A stretch of DNA of 64,000 bases. Source: an uncultured Collinsella sp. Lineage in GTDB: Bacteria; Actinomycetota; Coriobacteriia; Coriobacteriales; Coriobacteriaceae. The stretch is taken from contig CAUBVH010000009.1 of assembly GCA_958439425.1 (NCBI GenBank), positions 1 through 64,000 on the forward strand, read 5' to 3'. Of the stretch, positions 51,808-61,033 are shown piece after piece. A program made the position numbers and the translations under genes. Under the pieces are notes generated by a model. It saw nothing but the letters and a program-made list of their open reading frames with translations. It was not told the origin of the DNA and made no database searches. Each line of letters begins with the position of its first letter. Positions within the stretch are counted from its first letter, which is position 1.

Positions 51808-52545
51808 ATGAACGGATACGACATGTACAGAATCGAGCCGGACGCCCCCAAGAAGCCAACGGCGATGAATATTTTCGGCATGATTCTGCAAACCGTCTTT
51901 GCGGTTGTACTCTACGTGGTCGCCATCGACATGATGTGCTTGCTGACGACGTGGCTCGGCGGGTTTATGTTCGAGATTAGCGAGAGCAACACGGTGATCC
52001 CGCTCCATTCATGGCGCCTGGTGGCGTTTAGGGTGTACTGGGTTGTGCTGGGCGCGGCGTTTGTTGCGGCGCTTGCCCACAAATGGATCGTGCTGTTAAC
52101 GGGAGGGCGCGAATCCGACATGTGCGAGCTGCTCGGTGCAATCGAGAGCGCGGGCGCATTTGCATCCGTCGTCTGCGCGATCGTCTGTTTGCTGGGCTAT
52201 ACCGCGGCATTTGATTGTTGGGCTGGCGTCACCGGAAAGATGGCTTCGGATTCCCGTGCAAATGATTACCTGCTTTGGGCGGTTGTCTTAACCATCGGAA
52301 CGATTGTCGAGTGGCGAATTGTCGAAGGGGTCCTTAACGCTCTATTTCCCGATGAGCACAAGTTCCACGGGCTTCGCTTTGCATCCGCCTGCGTGGTTAC
52401 TCCTCTGCTTGCGCTTGTACCCACCACGCTGGTCATCATCGTGTGCGCGCTGGTGGTGGGCCTTTTTGCCGGGATTCTGTTTGCATCGCTTGCGATCCCC
52501 GTGGTTATCACGGTTATTGGCATTGCCATCGCTATGAGTCGCTAA
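51808..52545 (+). CDS. Multi-pass membrane protein at the head of the ClpX/helicase operon
   Basis: A 245-residue protein with four to six membrane segments: about 22-54 (FGMILQTVFAVVLYVVAIDM), 74-95 (YWVVLGAAFVAALAHKWIVL), 113-136, 150-170 and a long hydrophobic end at 193-243 (TLVIIVCALVVGLFAGILFA). The arrangement is like that of 48210-49034. No catalytic motif. CGAAAGGACAG provides the ribosome site. It is followed within 45-60 bases by a one-helix protein and then the ClpX-like gene, so a membrane-linked complex is possible. The 269 bases upstream contain a small GAGAT-ATCTC hairpin. Confidence 0.65.
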   Translation: MNGYDMYRIEPDAPKKPTAMNIFGMILQTVFAVVLYVVAIDMMCLLTTWLGGFMFEISESNTVIPLHSWRLVAFRVYWVVLGAAFVAALAHKWIVLLTGGRESDMCELLGAIESAGAFASVVCAIVCLLGYTAAFDCWAGVTGKMASDSRANDYLLWAVVLTIGTIVEWRIVEGVLNALFPDEHKFHGLRFASACVVTPLLALVPTTLVIIVCALVVGLFAGILFASLAIPVVITVIGIAIAMSR

Positions 52546-52589
52546 CCCACAACGCAATCCAAATATCTCGCATGAAGAAAGGAACGACC

Positions 52590-52796
52590 ATGTCGGTATT
52601 CTCTAACGCTCAAAAGCTTCTGCTGCTTGCCATACTTACCGCTCTTATGGCTGGTGCCCTGATGTACGAAGTGTTGCATCCCACACTGTTTCCGCTGCTC
52701 AAGCAGGGCATTTTGCAGCTGCTCTACCACATTCCGGTCTTTACCCAGCCGGGCAACGTGATCTATCTGGAGTCGGCGACATCGCTGGCACTGTAG
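52590..52796 (+). CDS. Small single-span membrane protein
   Basis: A 68-residue protein with one clear membrane helix (about residues 9-27, LLLLAILTALMAGALMYEVL) and a second hydrophobic section (LKQGILQLLYHIPVF). AGAAAGGA is just before the ATG. It lies between the multi-pass membrane protein and the ClpX-like gene, in the same direction. Unknown function; small hydrophobic proteins next to defence ATPases can be pore-forming effectors, but nothing here proves it. Confidence 0.55.
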   Translation: MSVFSNAQKLLLLAILTALMAGALMYEVLHPTLFPLLKQGILQLLYHIPVFTQPGNVIYLESATSLAL

Positions 52797-52856
52797 TGGT
52801 TTAAGGGCTCGGCCCACATCGAAGGAAAGAAAACCAATATGGAAAGGAAGGCGCCC

Positions 52857-54626
52857 ATGACTCAGAAGCAGTATCGAAACATCGATCGCTACCAGGACTT
52901 GCTCAATCGAATTGCGCCTACGCGTCTGGTGGAGCAGACGCGTCAGAGTGTTATTGGCCACGAAGGAAGCTTGGAGGCCTTTGTGACGGCGCTGAGCTTT
53001 GAGGTCAACCGCTGCGTGATGTTGGCACGCGGCGCCGACCCGCGCGACGTTCTTTCGCCCGCTGCCATTTTGGTGATGGGCTCCACTGGCACGGGAAAGA
53101 CCCACACCATCAAGGCCGTGGCGGATGCCGCGGGGCTCAAGCTGTTTGTGTTCGATGTCTCCACCATGACGGGCGAGGGCTGGCGCGGTGCCAGCATGAG
53201 CAACTGCCTGTCGCAGGTCGCGGACTATCAGGCTGCCAATCCCGGCGATATCTGTTTGGTGCTCTTTGACGAGTTTGACAAGGCAGTTCGTGCCGAGCCC
53301 GATGGGGGCGAAGTTGCATCAAGCTTTAGTCCATCGCAGTCGTTCCTTAAGCTCTTGGAAGGCGGGGAGATGCCGTTTGAATGCGATACCTCCAAGAGTG
53401 CGGCCATTAAGACGCTCAACCTCGATCAGGTTGTTTGCATTTTGGGCGGCGCCTTTATGGGCTTGGATGCTCTGGTGCGCAAGCGCCTGAGTGACAAGTC
53501 TGGCACCACGGTCGGCTTCGGATCCTCGTATGCCGCCGTGTGCACCGCCGCAAAATCGGCAAACGAGCTGCGAGACAGTGCGACCATCGAGGATGTTGAG
53601 ACTTGGGGTATTATGTCCGAGCTGTGCGGGCGCATTGGCTCGGTGATTAACTTTAACGCCTTGAGCGTGGACGATCTGGTCCAGATTGCGTATGAACAGT
53701 ACCTGCCCAAGTACAACAACATGATGGGAAATGGCGCCAAGATGGAGCTGATGGCAGATGCTGCTCGCCTTGCGGCGAAGCGCGCGGTTAAGGAAGGTGC
53801 CGGCGCGCGCGGCATGCTCCGTCAACTGCGTCCCCTTATGATGTACGCCTGGAGGGACATGCGGGAAGATACCTATATTTCCCGTGCGACCTTGGTCGTG
53901 AGCGACGGGGAACTTGCGGTTGCGTACGAGCGCTCTCATGAGCCGCGGGGCTTTTTGCAGGAAGAGATGGGGGAGAATTCGCCCTTTCTGAACGGGAGAG
54001 AGATTGAAGCCCTGGCGTTGGTAAGCGACTGGATGGAGCATGAGGACGAGGACGAGCATAAGCCGTATCAGCCTGAGTTTGCTTGGCTGGCGGATTTGGT
54101 GGACGGTTCGGCGCTCGACAAGATCGTGCAGGGCGGCAAGGCATTCGATCTTGCTGGGGTGTTGTTGCGCGGCGTTCCGTTTGATGGGCCGGAGCGCATT
54201 GCCGCCCACGAGCTGCTTAAGGCGTGCGCCTGCTACAACGACGTGCTCTATGCCGACAAGGAACAGTATCGCAACCTTGCTCAGGTGCTTACGCTCACCA
54301 AATTGGTGTACAAAAAATCGCCCGATTGCTTGCTGAGCCCGCTCGATGTGGTTATGAACGGCACGACTACGGGCAACGGTTTTCAGGGTCTTGGCGAGTG
54401 GGTCGATGCCATGAGCAGGTCCGAAAAGCCTTCGTTGGAAAAGTGGCAGTACCTGGCGGCCGGGGAGGCCCTGCGGATTTACGACCACTTTAGCAAGCGT
54501 CCCGACCAGGTAAAGGAGCTTGCCGCCGATGTGTCCCTGATGCGTGTCGCCCTCGCGGTGATCGACGCTGAGGAGCGCGAGGCGTTGGAATGCGATCTTG
54601 AGAAGCTGCTCGCTTCGTGCGAGTAG
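52857..54626 (+). CDS. ClpX-like AAA+ unfoldase (accessory)
   Basis: A 589-residue AAA+ protein. Walker A GSTGTGKT (75-82), DVSTMTGEGWRGASMSN, Walker B LVLFDEFDK (134-142), SFLKLLEGGEMPFE, ILGGAFMGLDALVRKRL and sensor-2 GARGM (316-320) follow ClpX order exactly. VGFG at 219-222 occupies the place of the ClpX IGF loop that docks on ClpP. The N-terminal zinc domain of ClpX is missing and a 250-residue C-terminal domain of unknown type is added. The start at 52857 has AGGAAGG at five bases; another ATG is six codons upstream. Partner candidate: the ClpP-like peptidase at 37111. Confidence 0.85.
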   Translation: MTQKQYRNIDRYQDLLNRIAPTRLVEQTRQSVIGHEGSLEAFVTALSFEVNRCVMLARGADPRDVLSPAAILVMGSTGTGKTHTIKAVADAAGLKLFVFDVSTMTGEGWRGASMSNCLSQVADYQAANPGDICLVLFDEFDKAVRAEPDGGEVASSFSPSQSFLKLLEGGEMPFECDTSKSAAIKTLNLDQVVCILGGAFMGLDALVRKRLSDKSGTTVGFGSSYAAVCTAAKSANELRDSATIEDVETWGIMSELCGRIGSVINFNALSVDDLVQIAYEQYLPKYNNMMGNGAKMELMADAARLAAKRAVKEGAGARGMLRQLRPLMMYAWRDMREDTYISRATLVVSDGELAVAYERSHEPRGFLQEEMGENSPFLNGREIEALALVSDWMEHEDEDEHKPYQPEFAWLADLVDGSALDKIVQGGKAFDLAGVLLRGVPFDGPERIAAHELLKACACYNDVLYADKEQYRNLAQVLTLTKLVYKKSPDCLLSPLDVVMNGTTTGNGFQGLGEWVDAMSRSEKPSLEKWQYLAAGEALRIYDHFSKRPDQVKELAADVSLMRVALAVIDAEEREALECDLEKLLASCE

Positions 54627-54755
54627 TCGCCGACTGCTTCTCTTTCCTTTCTTTTCTCAAGCGGCATAGATGCCATCGCTCAGCCGCCCTGCGTGAGTTT
54701 TTGTCCGCACGGGATGGTATTCAACACATGCAACAACTAAATCGGAGGTTTGACC

Positions 54756-57700
54756 ATGGCTACGTGGAAGCTGAACTGTCAATCGAATCCGTCGTCTGCG
54801 GGCGACAAGGAGCTTTCTCCCTATCTTGCGCGCCAAAAGGCGATGCGCGAGTTTTTTGAGCGTGCGCTGTTTGTCCCCAAGGATCAGGACAACAACGGCC
54901 TGTACTTTTTGGGCGCCACAACGGGCTCGGGTAAAAACTACACGGCCGAGCAGGTCACGGCAGACCTGATTGCCGGCGGCTGGGATGAGTCGGGCTGTTT
55001 TAATAAATGTCCCGGTCGCCGTACTCTGGTGTTTGTGGTTCCGGGTAAGGACAACCGCGACAACTATGTTGCAAACGTGCGCGAATTGTTGGTTGAGCAG
55101 GGCATGAGTGACGATGATGCGGAGCGCATGGTGTTCGATCTTCCGCGAGCGGGCGAGAACATCAAAAACTGGATCGACGCCACGTTTGACAAGGGCAGCG
55201 TAAGGCCGCGCGATATTCCATGCCCCTTTGGAGCAAAGGACGAGGCCGTTCTTCGCGATATTGCGCACGCGTGGCGCGGTGTGATGGAGGTCGCCGATGA
55301 CCTTTTGGGCCTTTTGGACAAGAAGGAGCGTCTGGGAAGCGTTGTCGACCGCCTGACTCCAGGGCTGTGGGATAAGCTGGCGTTGGCAGACGCGAGCTTG
55401 CGTCGAGCGGTGAGCCGTGGACGCCAGAGCATCACGCGTGGCATTGAGGAGATTCCCCGGATTTGGCCCTCGGCATTGCTTAACGATAAGCGCGCGCCGC
55501 ATGTAATTGCATGCACGCCGCAAAAGCTCGTCAATAGAATCGATACGGTGACAGAAGCGGGCGTTGTGTTCTTTAACGCAGCGGTTGCCGACGAATGCCT
55601 GTTTATCTTTGACGAGATCGACCATGCGAAGGCCGATATGCTGTCGATGCTGGCGGCGGGACATATGAAATTTCAGCCCGACGAGATGCTGCGTATTCTT
55701 GACCGTCATTTTAATGGCGGCGTGGTTGATCCTCTGCTGCTGGGAAATCGGGACCAGTGGATGGCGGTCTATACGCATGCCTCGACCTCGGGCGAGCACG
55801 AGGGGTCAAACGCGGCAACGGGCAAGGTTTCGCGCGCAAGTGTGGAGACGGCTGCCGAAGAGATCGCCAAGGGTGCCAAGCGTATTCAAAAGATGATCGC
55901 TGCGTGTATTCAGGATATGGAGCTGCAGCAGCCTTTTGCCCTGTCTGACAAGGCGAAAGACGAGCAGCTTGCCGGTCGTCATCTGTTTGGCAGCGACGAT
56001 ATTTCGGTGGGCGATGGCCTGTCGAATCCCTTGCGCTATGAGCTCGATACTCGCCGCAACCGCAACATGATTACGTCTTGTGGGACGGACGAGCAGCAGA
56101 CCGTCAATAAGGCGGTGCGCCGTGCGCGCGGCCTTGTCAGGATGGTGGTGGGCCATCTTGCCCGCTGTGCCACGCTTATGGACAAGCTGTACTACGGCAG
56201 CATTTCGTACAAGGACGATCTTTCGCGCAAGAATATCATCGATGCCCTGGGCATTAGGAACGACCAGACCAACGAGAAATACTTCTGGAATTCGTTGATG
56301 CTGGCGCTGTTCTTTAAGGACCGCAAGAACGATGAAATCGATGCCGTTGACGACTCGATGTATGCGCGTGGTGTTGACTACCTGGTGATGGAAACCACCA
56401 TCGACCATATGTTTACCACGTACCTGACTAATCACGGCATTGAGCGCATGCCCGAGGCGTATCTGGCATCCATTGCCGCCAAGGCTCCCTGTGTGTGCAT
56501 GAGCGCCACCTGGAATGCACCGACTATTAAGAACTTTGACCTGGATTACCTGGACGAAGTGCATGGCGTGGTTCGTAAAGATGCCTGGATTGGCGAGCTC
56601 AACCAGGAGATCGTGCGGCAGACCAGGCTGTTCAACAAGCAGGCGGCAACGATGTACGCCGTCGACGTCGTTTGGGTTGACGAGTCCAAGAAGCTTGCCG
56701 GCATGGCGGCCGTGGCCGGCGGCGCCTATGGCGGCGGTATCGTGTCGCCCGACGAGGTGTACGAGCATGTGATGGGATTCTTTGACCAGATTGGCGTGAG
56801 CGAAGGGCTTGCGGCGTGCCTGCGCCGAAAGATTGCCGACAGGGTGACCACGAGCGATGCCGAAAGCATCGAGTTTGAACTAAAGCGTCTGAGCAAGACG
56901 CTCGTTGCCGTGAGCGCCTGGGCGCGTGGCGTGGCGCGCAGTGAGCAGCAGGCGGGAGCCATCTTTACGACACGACACATGGGAAACCATGGCGACTTTA
57001 ATAGTTTGGCGCTGGATCTTGCCCGCGAAATCGTTGCCGAACTGGTGATTAGGAACGTTAAGCATCCCGAGGCTTCGTACGAGAAGTCGCTCGAGGAGGC
57101 AAAGGATATGGTGCCGTGCTTTAACGCTGCGGGATGGGAGGAAGGTTGGCGCGGCGCTCAGGAACGTCTGAAGGACGGAGAGCCGACCCTGATGTTTATC
57201 AACCTTGCCGCTGGTGGCTTTTCCAAGAACCTTAAATACGAGGTGCCGGAGAGCCTGCGCAACACGGTGCGCCAGGTCGATTGTGGTTTTGGCAACGATG
57301 GGCGACATCCCAAGATGGACCTCGATTTTCTGTACGTGGAGTCGCCCACGAGCCGCTTGGCTTGGGGAGTCGATATGAGCTCAAAGAAGTTTGACCAGCA
57401 GGCGCTGCTTGGCGTGGTCGAACAGGAGGAGCTCGTGACGCGCGGTGAGATTCCGTTTATCCAGAAGCGCCATCGTGTGCGCACGGTACTGGCGGGCGCC
57501 GGCGGAAAACTGCCGGTGCGCGACACCCTCTCGTACCAGGTCGAAGGCGCTCGCATCGTGGCGCAGGCGGTGGGCCGCTTGATGCGTACGAGCGTAAAGA
57601 TGCTCCATGTGCAGGTAATGCTCGATCGCGAAATCGCCGCCGATTGCGATTTTTCGTTCTTGCACGATTTGCCGATGGGCTACGAGCTGGAGCAGGTGGT

Positions 57701-58688
57701 TGGCGCCTGTGCGGCCGTCAACAATCACATGGCGGACAAGAAGCAGCACGCTGCCAGTAAGCAGCAGAACCTTGCTGCCTTTAGGAACAACCTGGCGAAA
57801 GAGAAGCACGAAAAGCTGGCGTGGAAGGTTGCCTCGCTCGATGCGCGCGAGGAAGATCTGGCCGCTTTCGATGACGAGCGCAATTTTTATCTGCATCATT
57901 TTTGCCTGCCGTGGGAGGAGCTTGCGAGCTATCCTGCACGCAAAAGCACCGCACTGCACATGCCGTTTGCCGCGAGTGGCTATGCGTATGCGCAGGGCGG
58001 AGCGTGTAAGGTGCCGCATTTTGAATTTCCCAGCTACGATGGCGAGCCTGTTGAGCAGATTGCCGCTCGCCTGGAGGAATGTTGCCGCTACGACAAGGGA
58101 TTAAAGGGCGCGACGGTTCGTCAGATAAGCCAAGCGGCGGCGCGCGTACCCGAGCTGCTTTCGATTCGCGAGGTGCGCGAGCGCTGGTCACGCGACGGGG
58201 TGCCCGCGACGCTGCAGCCGGCGGCGACGGCACATATGACACCCTATATGTTTCAGGCGGTATACCTGGGAGAACTGGGAGAGTCTGCCGGCAGGGCCAT
58301 CTTCGAGGCGTATTACGACGGTCGCTATTCGCTTACTCGTGGCGATGCAGCCCATGCCGAGACGGGCGGCGATTTTGAGGTGCTCGATGCCGCTGGCAAC
58401 AAGACCGGCGTGTGGATCGATTTTAAGCACTATCGCATCGGCGCCTACGAGGCCTACAGGCGCTCCGGCGGCGAGACTACGGACGCAGAGCGCTTTAAGG
58501 CAAAGGCTCAAAAAGTCGGGGCGAAGCGGCTGCTGATCGTCAATGTTTTGGCTGACGAGGCGGCGCTGGAGCTCCGCCAAAAGCCAATCGATGACGAGGG
58601 GATGGTGTTCTCCTTCCCCTATATGGCAACTGATGGAGCAATCAACCTGGAGATGATGGAGACGATCGGCCGTGCAATCGAAGCATAA
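54756..58688 (+). CDS. SF2-like helicase with C-terminal PD-(D/E)XK nuclease
   Basis: A 1310-residue protein. Motif I is LGATTGSGKNYTA (about 51-63; Asn replaces the usual Thr/Ser after Lys), motif II LFIFDEIDHA (about 285), motif III CVCMSATWN (about 581) and motif VI AQAVGRLMRTS (about 936), an SF2 pattern with very long insertions. Near the end, D1206 (GGDFEVLD) and D1222-x-K1224 (GVWIDFKHYR) fit a PD-(D/E)XK nuclease. GGAGG lies seven bases before the ATG. Its last 17 bases overlap the next gene. I do not recognise it as a named defence helicase. Confidence 0.75.
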   Translation: MATWKLNCQSNPSSAGDKELSPYLARQKAMREFFERALFVPKDQDNNGLYFLGATTGSGKNYTAEQVTADLIAGGWDESGCFNKCPGRRTLVFVVPGKDNRDNYVANVRELLVEQGMSDDDAERMVFDLPRAGENIKNWIDATFDKGSVRPRDIPCPFGAKDEAVLRDIAHAWRGVMEVADDLLGLLDKKERLGSVVDRLTPGLWDKLALADASLRRAVSRGRQSITRGIEEIPRIWPSALLNDKRAPHVIACTPQKLVNRIDTVTEAGVVFFNAAVADECLFIFDEIDHAKADMLSMLAAGHMKFQPDEMLRILDRHFNGGVVDPLLLGNRDQWMAVYTHASTSGEHEGSNAATGKVSRASVETAAEEIAKGAKRIQKMIAACIQDMELQQPFALSDKAKDEQLAGRHLFGSDDISVGDGLSNPLRYELDTRRNRNMITSCGTDEQQTVNKAVRRARGLVRMVVGHLARCATLMDKLYYGSISYKDDLSRKNIIDALGIRNDQTNEKYFWNSLMLALFFKDRKNDEIDAVDDSMYARGVDYLVMETTIDHMFTTYLTNHGIERMPEAYLASIAAKAPCVCMSATWNAPTIKNFDLDYLDEVHGVVRKDAWIGELNQEIVRQTRLFNKQAATMYAVDVVWVDESKKLAGMAAVAGGAYGGGIVSPDEVYEHVMGFFDQIGVSEGLAACLRRKIADRVTTSDAESIEFELKRLSKTLVAVSAWARGVARSEQQAGAIFTTRHMGNHGDFNSLALDLAREIVAELVIRNVKHPEASYEKSLEEAKDMVPCFNAAGWEEGWRGAQERLKDGEPTLMFINLAAGGFSKNLKYEVPESLRNTVRQVDCGFGNDGRHPKMDLDFLYVESPTSRLAWGVDMSSKKFDQQALLGVVEQEELVTRGEIPFIQKRHRVRTVLAGAGGKLPVRDTLSYQVEGARIVAQAVGRLMRTSVKMLHVQVMLDREIAADCDFSFLHDLPMGYELEQVVGACAAVNNHMADKKQHAASKQQNLAAFRNNLAKEKHEKLAWKVASLDAREEDLAAFDDERNFYLHHFCLPWEELASYPARKSTALHMPFAASGYAYAQGGACKVPHFEFPSYDGEPVEQIAARLEECCRYDKGLKGATVRQISQAAARVPELLSIREVRERWSRDGVPATLQPAATAHMTPYMFQAVYLGELGESAGRAIFEAYYDGRYSLTRGDAAHAETGGDFEVLDAAGNKTGVWIDFKHYRIGAYEAYRRSGGETTDAERFKAKAQKVGAKRLLIVNVLADEAALELRQKPIDDEGMVFSFPYMATDGAINLEMMETIGRAIEA

Positions 58689-60567
58689 CCAGCCGTGTGG
58701 TCTGGGAGACATCGCTGTGTCCGAGCTCGTATTGCAGCTCGATGCCGCGGCTGCCGAGAAGCGCTACTCGGTCTTTTGGTGCAACGTCGGCGATGCGGAC
58801 AAGCATGCCGTGGCAAACTTTATGGCCGATGTGTGCCAGACAGGTAAGGTCGTCGCGCTTACGCAGCTCGAGGACAACCGCGTCTTTCTGATGGTCAAGG
58901 CGGGCGCGCAGACGGGTGACCTGAGCGCTTCGCTCGACCATGAGCAAATGGTTCCGATTAAAACTCATTGGAACGAGCTGGATGATTACATCGCATTGCG
59001 TCTGCTGTTCAACTCGTGCTCGCAATTTGAGGGGATCGAGGACGAGATTCCCAATGATACGGGGCACTTGTATGTTGTAAGCGCCAAGGGTGCTCGCCGC
59101 GACGCCATTGAGGAAGCTGGAACGGGCCCTGCCAAGATTGAGACGGTCGAGACCGTTATCAACGAGGATTGCACCTTCGAACTTAAGATCCGAACGTTTA
59201 CCAAGCGACGGGTGCTCATCGGTCGTGCGGCAGGCGACAAGAAGGAGCTCGAGAAGATTAACAGCCAGGTTGGTTACAGGCTGTCGCCCGTGGCTTCGGT
59301 GGTGCTGGCTCACGGACAACGTGACGAGTACATCCTGCGCCGCGCCAAGGGCGATAAGCCGTCCAAGCGCCGTGATCTTACGTTTTCGGCCCAAGCGGAA
59401 AAGGTCGCCTATACCAAGAAGGGCATCCTGTACCGAGAGCTGCAGATCCTCGAGCGCCGGTACGGCGACTTTGCCCGGGTGTCGCTCAGGGAGTATCCGC
59501 GCAAGAGCTTCTACGAGGTTTTGAAAAGCGAGCGATATGCCCGCGTGGTTGCGGAGCGCGCGGTGGGACAGCGGGTTGTGGTGTCGTTTGCGCACAAAGG
59601 GCTTGCTGGGGTGGCGCGCCAGTTGGTCGATCGACTCAACGATTCCTCGTGGGGCGTGTGCGCGTCGTATGGCGGGAAGGATGTGGATCCGCTGGCGTGG
59701 AATATCGTCATGGTGCCCAACGAGGTCGCCGAGAACGATGGCTATGCCCTGCACGCTGGCGTGGTTGAGCAGCATGTGACGCCGGACGTGTGCGAGCCGC
59801 TGTTTAAGGCGGCGTCGAATGCAAAGGTGTGCGGCGCACAGGAGGGAATCCTGGGCGCCATGCTCAAAGAGCTGTTGGTTAAGCAGGATGTTGCCGACGG
59901 CCGGGTGAAGGCGTTTGACCTTGGCTCTTTTGGCGTTGGGTCGGTGACGGTCTGTGGCGTGGTCAATGTCCCGCGCAAGGAGAAGGATAAGGTTGAGCTG
60001 GATGAACGCCTCGCAACGCTAACGATTGGTGTCGACGGGACCATGGACTACACCTCGCATCCCATCGAGGACGGTCCTGTGGACGAGATGGAGCTTGAAC
60101 TGCTGACGTCGGACGGCAAACTCGACAAGGATGCCTACATCTTTGACGTGCGGGCAGGCGAACGATCTATGTTGGCACGCGTGCGGGACACGGGCTTGAC
60201 GACCTTCTCCAACACTTTTGTGACCTTGGTGCGCGATTACCAGCTTACGGGTAAGGCGGGTCGTAAGAAGGAGTTTTTCGAGAGCTACAACTCGCCCTAT
60301 TACGGTATTGGAACGTTCGAACGTGCAGGGTTGACCTGCTACTTTGTGGGCGTCAACAACGGCACCAAGGAGGATCTGGCAACGTCGATTCATGTGCGCT
60401 CGGTCGAGGTGCTCGAAGGCGACGATCTGTCCGAGCTGCTGGTTCAGCTGGTCAATGAGGGGCTTTCGCGCCACGGGGCTCCTTCCAGGTGGCCGATTCC
60501 GGTGAAGTATCTCAACGAATATGCCGCGCGTGAGGGCGCGGCGGGGGAGTGTGGTATTTGCTCGTGA
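58672..60567 (+). CDS. Unknown 631-residue partner of the helicase-nuclease
   Basis: Starts at a GTG inside the end of the helicase gene (17-base overlap), so translation is coupled and the products probably act together. The N-terminal 130 residues (LQLDAAAAEKRYSVFWCNVG) and the basic middle (RDLTFSAQAEKVAYTKKGIL) match nothing I know. The C-terminal region alternates strands and helices and ends LLVQLVNEGLSRHGAPSRW then PIPVKYLNEYAAR. That last pattern is reminiscent of the terminal P-x-P-x-x-YA stretch of PIWI/RNase H-fold proteins. This is a weak resemblance; no complete catalytic tetrad was identified. Confidence 0.6.
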   Translation: MQSKHNQPCGLGDIAVSELVLQLDAAAAEKRYSVFWCNVGDADKHAVANFMADVCQTGKVVALTQLEDNRVFLMVKAGAQTGDLSASLDHEQMVPIKTHWNELDDYIALRLLFNSCSQFEGIEDEIPNDTGHLYVVSAKGARRDAIEEAGTGPAKIETVETVINEDCTFELKIRTFTKRRVLIGRAAGDKKELEKINSQVGYRLSPVASVVLAHGQRDEYILRRAKGDKPSKRRDLTFSAQAEKVAYTKKGILYRELQILERRYGDFARVSLREYPRKSFYEVLKSERYARVVAERAVGQRVVVSFAHKGLAGVARQLVDRLNDSSWGVCASYGGKDVDPLAWNIVMVPNEVAENDGYALHAGVVEQHVTPDVCEPLFKAASNAKVCGAQEGILGAMLKELLVKQDVADGRVKAFDLGSFGVGSVTVCGVVNVPRKEKDKVELDERLATLTIGVDGTMDYTSHPIEDGPVDEMELELLTSDGKLDKDAYIFDVRAGERSMLARVRDTGLTTFSNTFVTLVRDYQLTGKAGRKKEFFESYNSPYYGIGTFERAGLTCYFVGVNNGTKEDLATSIHVRSVEVLEGDDLSELLVQLVNEGLSRHGAPSRWPIPVKYLNEYAAREGAAGECGICS

Positions 60568-60609
60568 GGAAACAGATTGGTTATATGTGCTAGAAAACTA
60601 AAATTGTTC

Positions 60610-60638
60610 TTGCAACATACAAGCGGAGCGCATATACT
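60610..60638 (+). promoter_or_regulatory. Sigma-70-type promoter before the small gene at 60717
   Basis: TTGCAA (60610-60615) and TATACT (60633-60638) with a 17-base spacer, about 79 bases before the start codon. Confidence 0.6.
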
Positions 60639-60716
60639 GCAGTCATAGCGTATGAGATGGGGTCTCTAAAAGAGGCCAAGCACAGCAATTTGAGTTTATG
60701 TAGACGGGACTTGAGC

Positions 60717-60947
60717 ATGAACACCAGCAGTTTCTCCTTTAACAACGATAATAGTGGTTACATTAATCTCGAGACTATCTTTGGTTGCACTGTCGGTTCT
60801 CGCGCAGAGAACGGGATTGTATTTCTAGATGAAGAGAAGCCATGCGGCGAAGAACTCGAGTATTTAGATGAGATTGAGCGCGAGCGGAACTATGAGTTTG
60901 GTTTTTGCGGAGATCAGTTTCATCACGATTCAATTCGCTCAATTTAA
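60717..60947 (+). CDS. Small acidic protein, unknown
   Basis: A 76-residue acidic protein (MNTSSFSFNNDNSGYINLET...), with CTVGSRAENGIVFLDEEKPC and a charged helix ELEYLDEIERERNYEFGF. It has its own good promoter but only a weak ribosome site (GGGACTTGAGC). Composition and codon use are AT-richer than the neighbours. I do not recognise it; an upstream in-frame ATG would add 20 residues. Confidence 0.45.
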   Translation: MNTSSFSFNNDNSGYINLETIFGCTVGSRAENGIVFLDEEKPCGEELEYLDEIERERNYEFGFCGDQFHHDSIRSI

Positions 60948-61033
60948 TTACCCCGTTATCACCTCTTTTTAATGGGGCAAGTCAGATCGACTATCTGTGG
61001 CAAACAACGGCTCACCGTGGGAAGGAATCGGCA

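Noticed and set aside
31000..60600. Integrase, relaxase or att sites for the island
   Set aside because: No tyrosine or serine recombinase, relaxase or clear tRNA-fragment repeat was found; the tRNA-Leu at 26.4 kb is 4.7 kb from the first accessory gene with housekeeping genes between.
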